64,000 bases of DNA, from positions 124,001 through 188,000 of the forward strand of contig NZ_BQHW01000002.1 in the NCBI RefSeq assembly GCF_021602025.1, written 5' to 3'. Within the stretch, counting starts at the first letter, position 1, and the number at the start of each line of letters is the position of its first letter. The position numbers were made by a program, and so were the translations under genes. Origin of the DNA: Pseudomonas ceruminis (GTDB lineage: Bacteria; Pseudomonadota; Gammaproteobacteria; Pseudomonadales; Pseudomonadaceae). Positions 56,321-64,000 of the stretch are shown here, piece by piece. Under the pieces are notes generated by a model that worked only from the letters and a program-made list of their open reading frames with translations, was not told the DNA's origin and did not search any database.

Positions 56321-56364
56321 CTGAAGCTCCTTTCTTGGAATTGGAATGGCAACAGCGTTGGCAA

Positions 56365-56401
56365 TGACAAAAACTGTCCTGCAAATGACAGCTATCTGTC
56401 A
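56365..56401. promoter_or_regulatory. TGACAG/CTGTCA inverted repeats, likely RpiR operators
   Basis: Between divergent dpkA and the RpiR gene: TGACAG-CTAT-CTGTCA at 56386-56401 is a perfect palindrome, and TGACAAAAACTGTC at 56365-56378 is a looser copy. A further TGACAG half-site follows near 56415. Their place fits control of both genes by the RpiR protein. Confidence 0.55.
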
Positions 56402-56463
56402 AATATTGACTTGATGACAGAAAACAGCCATTTTCTAGAACACGCCTCACTTGGAACAGCACC

Positions 56464-57327
56464 ATGAGCCAGCCGATCAAGCAACGCCTGGAAAACAGCC
56501 TGCAAGGGGCCGCTGCTTCGGGCCGCAAGATCGCCAGCTACATGCTCGCCAACCTGCACGAACTGCCGTTCCAGACCTCGGCCAGTATCGCCGCCAAACT
56601 GGGCGTCAGCGAATCCAGTGTCGGGCGTTTCTGCCGCTCCCTGGGTTATGCCCATCTCAAGGCACTCAAGCAAGACCTGCAGAACGACCTCGGCGATGGC
56701 CCATGGCTGGTGGGGGATCGCCTGCAGGAATACCGCCAGCAGCACGACGACCGCACCCGCGCTGGCAGCCTGGAGCTGGAGATCGCCGCGCTGGTGCGGG
56801 TGCATGAGTACAGCCACAGCGAGGCCTGGCACCGCACGGCACAGCGCTTGGCAGAGCGGCCACGGGTGTTCATCGCCGGCTTTCAGACCGAGCGCGGCAT
56901 CGCCCAGTGCATGGCCCACCTGCTGCACTACCTGCGCGATGGCGTGCAGGCGGTGGACGGCAGCGCCGGGCACTTCGGCGAAGTGCTGCTCGGCCGCCCG
57001 GAACACAGTGCCCTGGTGGTCTTCGAGGCGCGCCGCTATTCCCGTCATGCCCTGCTGCTGTGCCATAAGGCGCGCCAGGCGGGCATCCCGGTCACGCTGG
57101 TGACCGACACCTTCTGTGACTGGGCCGATGCCAATGCCGACGAGGTGTTCCGCATCCCCACCGAATTCAATCTGTTCTGGGAATCCACCTCGGCAATGCT
57201 GTCGTGGGTGCACCTGATGGTCAACGAGGTCTGCAAGAAACTCGGGCCTGATGTTGAAAAACGCTTGGAAGCGACTGCCGCTCTACATAACGAGTTCGTC
57301 GGCTACACGGCGGGCAAACAACAATAG
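56464..57327 (+). CDS. RpiR-family regulator of the D-lysine cluster
   Basis: 287 residues. N-terminal HTH_6 (ASIAAKLGVSESSVGRFCRSLGY, in part, residues about 37-60) and C-terminal SIS sugar/effector domain (FIAGFQTERGIAQCMAHLLH; VTLVTDTFCDWA). RpiR proteins usually sense phosphosugars, but members in amino acid clusters are known. Position between dpkA (divergent) and the ABC transporter genes points to control of D-lysine catabolism. Confidence 0.88.
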   Translation: MSQPIKQRLENSLQGAAASGRKIASYMLANLHELPFQTSASIAAKLGVSESSVGRFCRSLGYAHLKALKQDLQNDLGDGPWLVGDRLQEYRQQHDDRTRAGSLELEIAALVRVHEYSHSEAWHRTAQRLAERPRVFIAGFQTERGIAQCMAHLLHYLRDGVQAVDGSAGHFGEVLLGRPEHSALVVFEARRYSRHALLLCHKARQAGIPVTLVTDTFCDWADANADEVFRIPTEFNLFWESTSAMLSWVHLMVNEVCKKLGPDVEKRLEATAALHNEFVGYTAGKQQ

Positions 57328-57348
57328 CAAGAGTGCAAGAGGTGCAAG

Positions 57349-58101
57349 ATGAACAAGACCATGGCTATGGTGGGTGCATGTGCGCTGCTGCTGGCCGGTG
57401 CGGCCAACGGCGAAACCCTGCGCTTCGCCACCGAGGGGGCCTATCCGCCCTTCAACTACGTCGACGCCAAGAACCAGTTGCACGGGTTTGACATCGACAT
57501 CACCCACGCCCTGTGCGAGCAGATGAAGGTCGAGTGCACCCTGGTCGCCCAGGACTGGGAAGGCATCATCCCGGCGCTGATGGCGCGCAAGTACGATGCG
57601 GTGGTCGCCTCGATGATCGACACCGAGGAACGGCGCAAGAAGATCGCCTTCACCGACCACTATTACCGCACGCCGCTGACCGTCGCCGTGGCCAAGGACA
57701 GCAAGATCAGCGATGCCCAGAGCACCTTCAAGGGCTACACCGTGGGCGCCCAGTCGTCCTCGACTCAGGCCATCTACGCCGAGGACGTCTACGCCAAGGC
57801 AGGTGCCGACGTGAAGCTGTACCCGACCATGGACGAAGCCAACGCCGACCTTGCCGCCGGTCGCCTGGACGGGGTGATCGCCGACAAGTTCCCGCTGCAC
57901 GAGTGGATGGACAAGAACGGCCAGGACTGCTGCAAGGTACTGGGTGATGTGGCCGGGACCAAGGCCGATGCCGCCATTGCCGTACGCAAGGACGACGACG
58001 CGCTGCGTCAGCGGCTGAACACTGCCTTGGCCGAGATCGTCGCCAACGGCACCTACCAGAAGATCGCCAGCAAGTACTTCGCCTTCGACATCTACAACTG
58101 A
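57349..58101 (+). CDS. ABC transporter substrate-binding protein (amino acid, probably lysine)
   Basis: 250 residues; signal peptide MNKTMAMVGACALLLAGAAN then a PAAT-family SBP_bac_3 protein: LRFATEGAYPPFNYVDAKN, GFDIDITHALCEQMKVEC, VASMIDTEERRKKIAFTDHYY, IADKFPLHEWM. Close in pattern to ArgT/LAO/HisJ binding proteins for basic amino acids. It starts 22 bases after the RpiR gene. A REP pair lies between it and the permease genes, as is common after binding-protein genes, where it helps keep the binding protein in excess. Confidence 0.9.
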   Translation: MNKTMAMVGACALLLAGAANGETLRFATEGAYPPFNYVDAKNQLHGFDIDITHALCEQMKVECTLVAQDWEGIIPALMARKYDAVVASMIDTEERRKKIAFTDHYYRTPLTVAVAKDSKISDAQSTFKGYTVGAQSSSTQAIYAEDVYAKAGADVKLYPTMDEANADLAAGRLDGVIADKFPLHEWMDKNGQDCCKVLGDVAGTKADAAIAVRKDDDALRQRLNTALAEIVANGTYQKIASKYFAFDIYN

Positions 58102-58113
58102 CTTGCGGCTCAA

Positions 58114-58188
58114 TCGCCGGCACGCCGGCCTCACAGGTACAGCCACTGCTCAGGTTCAGTGAGCAACCTGTGTGAGCCGGCTTGCGGG
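58114..58188. repeat. Inverted REP pair between binding protein and permease genes
   Basis: TCGCCGGCACGCCGGCCTCACAGG (from 58113) and CCTGTGTGAGCCGGCTTGCGGGCGA (to about 58188, read in parts) are REP-type units in opposite orientation that could fold into one long hairpin. The probable effect is mRNA stabilisation upstream and lower expression of the permeases. Confidence 0.7.
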
Positions 58189-58224
58189 CGACCGGGCCAG
58201 ACCCGTCTGCACAAGGGGTACGTC

Positions 58225-58944
58225 ATGCTCGATCAATTGTCCTTGCTGTCCTTTGCCAGCGGCGGCTGGGGCCAGGCCCTGCTGGCCGGCGCCCTGGTGA
58301 CCCTCTCCCTGGCACTCGCCTGCCTGCCCATCGGCCTGCCGCTTGGCCTGCTGGTCGCCCTGGCAGCGCGTTCGCGCAAGCGTCTGCCGCGGGCCTGGGC
58401 AACCACCTTCTCCACCGTGTTCCGCGGCCTGCCCGAACTGCTGACTCTGTTGATCATCTACTACGGCTGCCAGATCGCCGCGCAGAAGCTGCTCGCCGCA
58501 TTGGGCTATCAAGGCGAGTTTCTGATCAACACCTTCCTCGCCGCCATGATCGCCTTCAGCCTGGTGTTCGCCGCGTTCTCCAGCGAGATCTGGCTGGCGG
58601 CCTTCAAGACCTTGCCCAAAGGGCAATTGGAAGCCTGCTCGGCCCTGGGCCTGAGCCAACGCACGGCGTTCTTCAAGGTGGTGCTGCCTCAACTGACGCG
58701 CATTGCCTTGCCGGGGCTTTCGAACAACTGGTTGTCGTTGCTCAAGGACACCTCCCTGGTATCGACCATTTCGCTGGTCGACCTGATGCGCCAGACCAAC
58801 CTGGCCGTCAGCGTGACCAAGGAGCCGATGTTCTTCTATGGCGTCGCCTGCGTGGGTTACCTGCTGTTCTCCGCGGTGTCGGGGCGGGTGTTTGCCTATA
58901 TCGAACGGCGTAGCAACCGTCACCTGCAAGGAGCACGCGCATGA
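58225..58944 (+). CDS. Amino acid ABC transporter permease 1
   Basis: 239 residues from the ATG at 58225 after AAGGGG. HisM/HisQ-type permease with five membrane helices and the EAA loop EACSALGLSQRTAFFKVVLPQ; FRGLPELLTLLIIYYG is the usual TM2 motif. Works with the second permease (overlap of four bases) and the ATPase at 60934-61716. Confidence 0.93.
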   Translation: MLDQLSLLSFASGGWGQALLAGALVTLSLALACLPIGLPLGLLVALAARSRKRLPRAWATTFSTVFRGLPELLTLLIIYYGCQIAAQKLLAALGYQGEFLINTFLAAMIAFSLVFAAFSSEIWLAAFKTLPKGQLEACSALGLSQRTAFFKVVLPQLTRIALPGLSNNWLSLLKDTSLVSTISLVDLMRQTNLAVSVTKEPMFFYGVACVGYLLFSAVSGRVFAYIERRSNRHLQGARA

Positions 58945-59651
58945 GCGCCGAACAGCTATTGGGTATGGTACTGGACCTGGACCTGCTGGAACGCTACGGT
59001 CCGCGCTTCGTCGATGGCCTGCTGGTGACGGCCAAGCTGGTGGTGATTTCCTTCAGCCTGGGCGCCGTGTTAGGCCTTTTGCTGGCGCTGGCGCGCATGT
59101 CCCGCAACCTGCTGCTGCAGCGCCTGGCCGCCGGCTATATCTACTTCTTTCGCGGGTCGCCCTTGCTGGCGCAGCTGTTCCTGCTTTATTACGGCCTGGG
59201 CTCGCTCAAGGGTTTCTGGCAGGACGTGGGCCTGTGGTGGTTCTTCCGCGAAGCCTGGTTCTGCACCTTGCTGGCCTTCACCTTGAACACTGCCGCCTAC
59301 CAGGCCGAGATTTTCCGCGGCAGCCTGATGGCCGTCGCGCCAGGGCAGCACGAAGCGGCACAGGCTCTGAACCTGAAGCGCTCGACCACCTTCTTCAAGG
59401 TGATCCTGCCCCAATCCTTGTTGGTGGCTATCGGCCCGTTGGGCAATGAACTGATCCTGATGATCAAGGCCAGCGCCATCGCCTCGCTGGTAACCCTCTA
59501 CGACCTGATGGGTGTGACCAAGCTGGCCTTTTCGCGCAGCTTCGACTTCCAGATCTACCTGTGGGCCGCAGTGCTCTACCTGCTGATCGTCGAACTGGTA
59601 CGGCGCCTGCTCAAACGCCTGGAGGCCCGCCTGGGCCGCCATTTGAACTGA
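58941..59651 (+). CDS. Amino acid ABC transporter permease 2
   Basis: 236 residues; ATGA overlap with permease 1. Same family: FFRGSPLLAQLFLLYYGLG, EIFRGSLMAVAPGQHEAAQALNLKRSTTFFKVILPQ (EAA loop, cited in part), and five membrane helices. The two permeases form the heterodimeric channel of a HisQMP-like importer. Confidence 0.93.
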   Translation: MSAEQLLGMVLDLDLLERYGPRFVDGLLVTAKLVVISFSLGAVLGLLLALARMSRNLLLQRLAAGYIYFFRGSPLLAQLFLLYYGLGSLKGFWQDVGLWWFFREAWFCTLLAFTLNTAAYQAEIFRGSLMAVAPGQHEAAQALNLKRSTTFFKVILPQSLLVAIGPLGNELILMIKASAIASLVTLYDLMGVTKLAFSRSFDFQIYLWAAVLYLLIVELVRRLLKRLEARLGRHLN

Positions 59652-59666
59652 CCGAAGGATATTGTC

Positions 59667-60911
59667 ATGCATTGCCAGACCCTTGTTCTTGGTGCCGGCA
59701 TCGTCGGCGTCAGCACCGCGCTGCACCTGCAGGCGCGCGGGCGGCAGGTCATCCTGCTTGACCGCGACGACCCCGGCAGCGGCACCAGCCATGGCAATGC
59801 CGGGCTGATCGAGCGCTCCAGCGTGATTCCCTACGCCTTCCCTCGCCGGTTCGGTGCACTGCTGCGTTATGGCCTGAATCGCCAACCGGATGTGCGCTAC
59901 AGCCTGCTGCATCTACCTAGAGCGGCGCCTTGGCTGCTGCGTTACTGGCGCCAATCGGCGCCCGGGCGCCTGGCCGGCGCTGCCGCCGACATGCTGCCAC
60001 TGGTGCAGCGCTGCGTTGAAGAGCATGACGCCTTCGTCGCGGCGGCCGGCCTTGAAGGGTTGGTACAGGCCAAAGGCTGGATCGAGGTCTACCGGGACCC
60101 GGCGCTGTTCGAACAGGCCAAGGCTGAACTCAAGCACCTGGCCCGCTATGGCCTGCAGTACGAAATCCTCGAGCGTGGCCAGTTGCAGGCCCGTGAGCAT
60201 CAGCTCAACAGCGCCGTGGTCGGCGGCATTCACTGGCTTGACCCGAAAACCGTGAACAACCCCGGTGCCCTCACCCGCGGCTACGCAGCGCTGTTCGTCC
60301 AGCGCGGTGGGCAGTTCCTGCATGGCGATGCGCGCAGCCTGCGCCAGGCCGGCGGCCAATGGCAGGTCGACAGCCAGCGTGGTCCTGTTACGGCCGATGA
60401 AGTGGTGGCGTGCCTTGGCCCACAATCGGCTGACCTTTATGAGCGCCTGGGCTACCGCATTCCGCTGGGCATCAAGCGTGGCTACCACATGCATTACAGC
60501 AGCCGTGAGGGCGCGCAGTTACAGCACGCGATCTGCGACACCCAGGGCGGCTACGTGCTGGCGCCCATGGCCCGGGGTGTGCGCCTGACGACGGGCATCG
60601 AGTTTGCCGACAGCCACGCGCCGGGCAACGAAATCCAGCTCAAGCGCTGTGAAGCACTGGCACGCAAGCTGTTCCCCGCGTTGGGCCAACGCCTGGATGA
60701 CAGCCCCTGGCTGGGCCAACGCCCCTGCCTGCCAGACATGCGCCCGGTAATTGGCCCGGCGCCTCGGCACAAGGGGCTGTGGTTCAACTTCGGCCACGCG
60801 CACCACGGCCTGACCCTCGGCCCGGTCAGCGGTCGCCTGCTGGCGGAACTGCTCACTGGCGAGCCCCCCTTCACTGACCCTGCGCCCTACAGCGCGGCAC
60901 GTTTCGACTGA
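59667..60911 (+). CDS. amaD: D-lysine oxidase/dehydrogenase AmaD (DadA-like flavoprotein)
   Basis: 414 residues. FAD-dependent D-amino acid oxidoreductase: N-terminal dinucleotide motif VLGAGIVGVSTALHLQARG with RQVILLDRDDPGSGTSHGNAG, substrate domain, and C-terminal LWFNFGHAHHGLTLGPVSGRLLAELL. The homologue in the P. putida cluster oxidises D-lysine to the keto acid, a second entry to piperideine-2-carboxylate beside AmaC. It lies between permease and ATPase genes of the same transporter, tying uptake to oxidation. RBS AAGGAT. Confidence 0.88.
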   Translation: MHCQTLVLGAGIVGVSTALHLQARGRQVILLDRDDPGSGTSHGNAGLIERSSVIPYAFPRRFGALLRYGLNRQPDVRYSLLHLPRAAPWLLRYWRQSAPGRLAGAAADMLPLVQRCVEEHDAFVAAAGLEGLVQAKGWIEVYRDPALFEQAKAELKHLARYGLQYEILERGQLQAREHQLNSAVVGGIHWLDPKTVNNPGALTRGYAALFVQRGGQFLHGDARSLRQAGGQWQVDSQRGPVTADEVVACLGPQSADLYERLGYRIPLGIKRGYHMHYSSREGAQLQHAICDTQGGYVLAPMARGVRLTTGIEFADSHAPGNEIQLKRCEALARKLFPALGQRLDDSPWLGQRPCLPDMRPVIGPAPRHKGLWFNFGHAHHGLTLGPVSGRLLAELLTGEPPFTDPAPYSAARFD

Positions 60912-60933
60912 AACCACGCGGGAGAACAACAAC

Positions 60934-61716
60934 ATGACCGCCCCCCTGAGCGTTGCCAGCCTTGCCCCTGAGACCGACCCGCGCCCGGTGCTGATCCGCA
61001 TCGAGGGCCTGAACAAGCACTATGGCGCCTTCCATGTGCTGCGCGACATCGACCTGCAGGTGCGCGAAGGCGAGCGCATTGTCCTGTGCGGCCCGTCCGG
61101 TTCCGGCAAATCCACTCTGATTCGGTGCATCAACCGCCTGGAAATCGCGCAACAGGGCAGCATCCAGGTAGCCGGCATCGACCTGGCGGCCAACAGCCGA
61201 CAGGCCACCCAGGTGCGCAGCGAAATCGGCATGGTGTTCCAGCATTTCAACCTGTTCCCGCACATGAGCGTGCTCGACAACTGCCTGCTCGCACCCACCA
61301 GCGTGCGCGGCCTGACGCGCAAGGATGCCGAGGAGCGGGCGCGGATGTACCTGAACAAGGTCGGCATCGAAAGCCAGGCGCACAAGTACCCCAGCCAGCT
61401 CTCCGGTGGCCAGCAGCAACGCGTGGCGATCGCCCGGGCGCTGTGCATGAAGCCGCGGATCATGCTGTTCGATGAGCCGACCTCGGCGCTCGACCCGGAA
61501 ATGGTCGCTGAAGTGCTGGATGTGCTGGTGCAACTGGCAGGCACAGGCATGACCATGCTCTGCGTCACCCACGAGATGGGCTTCGCACGGCAGGTGGCAG
61601 AGCGGGTGCTGTTCCTGGAAGGTGGGCAGATCATCGAGGACAGCCCGCCAGGGGTGTTCTTCAATCTGCCGCGTACCGCGCGGGCCAAGGGCTTCCTGGC
61701 TCAGATCCTTCATTGA
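60934..61716 (+). CDS. Amino acid ABC transporter ATP-binding protein
   Basis: 260 residues: Walker A GPSGSGKST, Q-loop VFQHFNLFPHM, signature LSGGQQQRVAIARAL, Walker B IMLFDEPTSALDP and H-loop VTHEMGFARQ. GlnQ/HisP class. It has an N-terminal extension of about 20 residues before the ABC fold (MTAPLSVASLAPETDPRPV). Energises the two permeases above. Last gene of the plus-strand transport operon. Confidence 0.95.
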   Translation: MTAPLSVASLAPETDPRPVLIRIEGLNKHYGAFHVLRDIDLQVREGERIVLCGPSGSGKSTLIRCINRLEIAQQGSIQVAGIDLAANSRQATQVRSEIGMVFQHFNLFPHMSVLDNCLLAPTSVRGLTRKDAEERARMYLNKVGIESQAHKYPSQLSGGQQQRVAIARALCMKPRIMLFDEPTSALDPEMVAEVLDVLVQLAGTGMTMLCVTHEMGFARQVAERVLFLEGGQIIEDSPPGVFFNLPRTARAKGFLAQILH

Positions 61717-61739
61717 AGACCGCAGGCGCAAGGTCCCTT

Positions 61740-61757
61740 CATTGCAGCGCTGCAATG
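61740..61757. promoter_or_regulatory. Perfect 18-bp palindrome, likely operator
   Basis: CATTGCAGCGCTGCAATG is identical to its reverse complement. It lies 23 bases after the ATPase stop and about 280 bases before the C26 peptidase gene, next to an AT-rich stretch (TTAAATATAATTGACC) that could contain a promoter. It differs from the TGACAG sites upstream of dpkA, so another regulator is likely. Confidence 0.5.
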
Positions 61758-61799
61758 ATCCAACTGCATCGTTAAATATAATTGACCTGCCCGCCCGCC

Positions 61800-61831
61800 A
61801 AACCCTTGCTGCCTCAGGCTCGCAAGGGTTT
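61800..61831. terminator. Inverted repeat, possible terminator or attenuator
   Basis: AAACCCTTGC (61800-61809) and GCAAGGGTTT (61822-61831), a perfect 10-bp stem with a 12-base loop. Only three T are at its end. The rest of the 322-bp gap up to the next gene (61832-62038) shows no other recognised feature apart from the ribosome site AAGGTGA. Confidence 0.4.
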
Positions 61832-62038
61832 GACACCCCCAATTCTGGCGCAAATCCCCTTCCGACGCCCCCTTCGGCCGTTTGACATATCGAACGGCTC
61901 TGGCAAGCTATCTACAAGCCCCGACCGGAATCGTCGCCTCTGACGAGCCGGCAGTGCTCGGGGCTTCAGGTAGCACATCAGGCCCCGGGCCGTGCACCTG
62001 CACAACAACGACAGGTCGAACCTGTCATAAGGTGACAT

Positions 62039-62848
62039 ATGTCCAACAGCAACATTGGCAACAAGCAACCTTCCCTGCGCAAACCCGTCGTCCTGATGAC
62101 CATGGGCAGCCAAGAGCGCAAAGGCCATGACTATCAGGTCATGACCCACAAATACATCACCCCGCTGGTCGACTTCGCCGATTGCGTCCCGGTTCTGGTA
62201 CCCACTTGCTGCGGCACCGAAGACCTCGAGACCTATCTGGACATGGCCGACGGCGTGTACCTGACCGGTGCCGGCAGCAACATCGAGCCAAGCCTGTATG
62301 GCCAGGAAAACCAGACCCCCGGCAAAGGCCAGGACGTCAACCGCGACCTGTTCGACATCCCGCTGGTGAAGGCAGCGCTCAAGCGTGGCCTGCCGATCTT
62401 CGGCATCTGCCGCGGGATGCAGGAAATCAACGTGGCCCTGGGCGGCGACATCTACCAGAAGGTCTACGCCGAGCCTGGCTTCAACGACCACCGGGAAAAC
62501 CCGGAAGATCCGGTCGAGGTGCAATACGCCCAGGTGCATAGCGTCAAGATCAAGCCGGGCAGCTGGCTGCGCGAAACCCTCGGCACTGATGAGATCCGCG
62601 TCAACTCGCTGCATGGCCAGGGCCTGCGCAACCTCGGTGCCGGCATCGAACCGATCGCCCACGCCGAAGATGGCCTGGTCGAAGCGATTCACGCCCCAAG
62701 CATCTCGCCTTTCCTGTTTGCGGTGCAGTGGCACCCAGAATGGCAGGCGGCGAAGAACCCTGATTCGATCAAGATCTTCCAGGCCTTCGGCGATGCCTGC
62801 CGCGCCCAGGTGCGCAAGTCCCAGATCAAGCGCCAACAGGCCGCCTGA
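62039..62848 (+). CDS. Class I glutamine amidotransferase-like peptidase C26 (PuuD-like)
   Basis: 269 residues. Catalytic triad of a gamma-glutamyl hydrolase: Cys124 in FGICRGMQEIN, His232 and Glu234 in VQWHPEW. PuuD cleaves gamma-glutamyl-GABA in polyamine breakdown. At the end of a D-lysine cluster it could act on a gamma-glutamylated intermediate of lysine or 5-aminovalerate; this is inference. The usual N-terminus lacks a signal peptide, so it is cytoplasmic. Confidence 0.88.
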   Translation: MSNSNIGNKQPSLRKPVVLMTMGSQERKGHDYQVMTHKYITPLVDFADCVPVLVPTCCGTEDLETYLDMADGVYLTGAGSNIEPSLYGQENQTPGKGQDVNRDLFDIPLVKAALKRGLPIFGICRGMQEINVALGGDIYQKVYAEPGFNDHRENPEDPVEVQYAQVHSVKIKPGSWLRETLGTDEIRVNSLHGQGLRNLGAGIEPIAHAEDGLVEAIHAPSISPFLFAVQWHPEWQAAKNPDSIKIFQAFGDACRAQVRKSQIKRQQAA

Positions 62849-62870
62849 CCCCAGCTTCGTCAGTTTTGAT

Positions 62871-62899
62871 CGCGGGGCGGCGCAAGGTCGCCCCCGCTT
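62871..62899 (+). terminator. Hairpin after C26 peptidase gene
   Basis: GCGGGGCG and CGCCCCCGC can form a GC-rich stem with a bulge, 23 bases after the stop. The T-run is weak (TTCCTC). The remaining 230 bases before the next gene hold no other feature I can name. Confidence 0.4.
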
Positions 62900-63133
62900 C
62901 CTCGGTCACCCTCTGCTGGTCCCAGAACATTTCCCGTGGACGCGGGCGGCGGGCTTGTGCCTGTCTCCGCGATCGTTTTCCCCTTCACCCAAGCGATAGG
63001 GCAGCGGTATTAGCCTGCCCCCGGCACTGGCAAATAGCCTGCGCATCGCCACCACCTGAATTCAAAATGCTGGCCCCCAAGCATTTGAAGCGAAGGCAAA
63101 CTTCTTTTTCCGTCAAATGCTTAGGACAGCAAC

Positions 63134-63463
63134 ATGCGAGTATTTCTAGCAACGGTGGCCGGCTGCCTGCTGGCCACGACAGCCTTCGGCGCTCAGGCCA
63201 GAGCGTTGAGCCAGAACGATCGCACGGTGTGTGGATGGGGTTCGCAAATTGCCGCCGAAGCTCAGCAGGCAAAGCTGTCCGGGGTGACGCTGTACGCCAC
63301 CCGCAAGAAGTTGCAGGTACGCAGGTTCGCCAAGCCGTGGATGCGCATGACCGCCTTCGGCATCACCGAACAGACTTACAACAGCCGCTCGCGGCTGCAA
63401 CCGGCTGCGATTAAGCAGACCTATTATGAGCAGTGTGTACAACACGCAATTGCAAAGCGTTAA
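63134..63463 (+). CDS. Small exported protein of unknown function
   Basis: 109 residues: signal peptide MRVFLATVAGCLLATTAFGAQA, then a mature part of about 87 residues with two cysteines (VCGWG; YYEQCVQ) that could form a disulfide, and basic segments (TRKKLQVRRFAKPW). No domain recognised. Single gene between two hairpin-containing gaps. Confidence 0.7.
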   Translation: MRVFLATVAGCLLATTAFGAQARALSQNDRTVCGWGSQIAAEAQQAKLSGVTLYATRKKLQVRRFAKPWMRMTAFGITEQTYNSRSRLQPAAIKQTYYEQCVQHAIAKR

Positions 63464-63641
63464 CTGTTGTTTATCAGTAGGTTAGCAACTAGATCTAATG
63501 TGGATTCAGCGAATTTGAGCTCAGCGGCGGGGCCACCTTCAATAGGTCGCCTCGTGCTCAGCTTCTGGACTTAATACTTCAGAAAATATTTAGATTCTGA
63601 TCTTAAGCCACTGATTTTCATGGTTTTTACATTTTAGTTTT

Positions 63642-63703
63642 ACGAAAGCGTGCTTTCGTGCACTGCGGGCGGCATCGAACGGGTGCAGATAATTTCTGCA
63701 CCC
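63642..63703. repeat. Two perfect inverted repeats in an intergenic region
   Basis: ACGAAAGC-GT-GCTTTCGT at 63642-63659 and GGGTGCAG-ATAATTT-CTGCACCC at 63681-63703. The second is 15 bases past the stop of the YeeE/YedE gene (minus) and may serve as its terminator although no T-run follows. The rest of the 63464-63717 gap is AT-rich without recognised genes. Confidence 0.45.
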
Positions 63704-63717
63704 AGCTGAACCCTCTG

Positions 63718-64000
63718 TCAGCAACCGGTAAGCGCCACAGGCTGGCGCTCGCCAGCAAAGAACAGGGGGCGTAGGCGCACGCCGATCACATTGCCGGCAT
63801 AGGCCGCAACAAGCCACAGCCAGCCATGCACGCTACCCGAGGCAATGCCGCTGAAGTAGGCGCCGATGTTGCAGCCATAAGCCAGACGCGAGCCGTAGCC
63901 CAGCAGCAGCCCGCCGATGATGGCGGCAATCAGCGACGGCAGCGGAATCTTCAGGCTTGGTGCAAAGCGACCGGCCAGGCCTGCTGCCAGCAGCGCGCCA
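63718..64000 (-). CDS. YeeE/YedE-family transporter, C-terminal part (partial)
   Basis: On the minus strand the frame is open from the window edge to TGA at 63718-63720, about 93 codons. It reads GALLAAGLAGRFAPSLKIP, then IAAIIGGLLLGYGSRLAYGCNIGAYFSGIASGSVHGWLW (in part) and ends VRLRPLFFAGERQPVALTGC. The GGxLLGxGxRLAxGCNIGA motif with its Cys is the DUF395/YeeE/YedE (sulfur compound transport) signature. The N-terminus lies outside the window. Confidence 0.85.
   Translation of the reverse strand, partial: GALLAAGLAGRFAPSLKIPLPSLIAAIIGGLLLGYGSRLAYGCNIGAYFSGIASGSVHGWLWLVAAYAGNVIGVRLRPLFFAGERQPVALTGC

Noticed and set aside
61882-62130. Small open frame before the C26 peptidase gene
   Set aside because: It overlaps the real gene in another frame, its sequence is low in recognisable structure, and it lacks a ribosome site.

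Overview
The window reads as chromosome of a fluorescent Pseudomonas of the P. putida group. The basis is family-level recognition: high GC, gene content such as the gntR-gntK-gntP block, the D-lysine cluster (amaC/dpkA/amaD), a complete fap amyloid operon, muxABC-opmB, DUF1652, and REP elements of the P. putida type. No rRNA, tRNA, CRISPR array or prophage was seen. About 50 protein genes are supported. The first (a LysR regulator) and last (a YeeE/YedE transporter) run off the window ends.

Layout. 1-5.2 kb: end of a LysR gene, MmcQ/YjbR protein, DUF1294 protein, UppP, an McpP-like chemoreceptor, and a PnuC/NadR-like pyridine nucleotide salvage pair. 5.2-10.8 kb: fapABCDEF, behind a good sigma-54 promoter and three 18-bp repeated sites. 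10.9-15.1 kb: an LTA-synthase-like membrane transferase, a VpsR-like sigma-54 activator that is a good candidate to drive fap, and a small protein. 15.2-24.5 kb: a cobalamin region. Two divergent cobalamin riboswitches lie back to back; one controls cobW-cobN-chlI-VWA (cobalt chelation), the other cbtB-cbtA-cobE-cobM (cobalt uptake and corrin methylation). 24.7-30.0 kb: a BvgA/BvgS-like phosphorelay and a BdlA-like PAS-PAS soluble chemoreceptor. 30.0-33.7 kb: gluconate regulon (gntR, gntK, gntP) with three matching palindromic operators, then a small exported protein. 33.7-38.1 kb: a stand-alone tyrosine recombinase, DUF1345 and DUF1652 proteins, and a MucR-like MHYT-GGDEF-EAL protein.

38.2-42.5 kb is the accessory part. 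A putative ADP-ribosyltransferase-like gene is divergent from a two-gene operon encoding a large SMC/ABC-type ATPase and an HNH nuclease. The pair resembles the Septu PtuA-PtuB defence pair. The ATPase differs in carrying about 430 extra N-terminal residues, part of which resembles a catalytically dead N6-adenine methyltransferase. I regard this as the best candidate for an undescribed system.

42.5-51.5 kb: muxABC-opmB tripartite efflux with two RND pumps. 51.7-53.7 kb: thiol peroxidase Tpx and an HAAAP-family amino acid permease. 53.9-62.8 kb: D-lysine catabolism and uptake (amaC, dpkA, RpiR regulator, ABC transporter, amaD, C26 peptidase). The window ends with a small exported protein and the C-terminus of a YeeE/YedE transporter.
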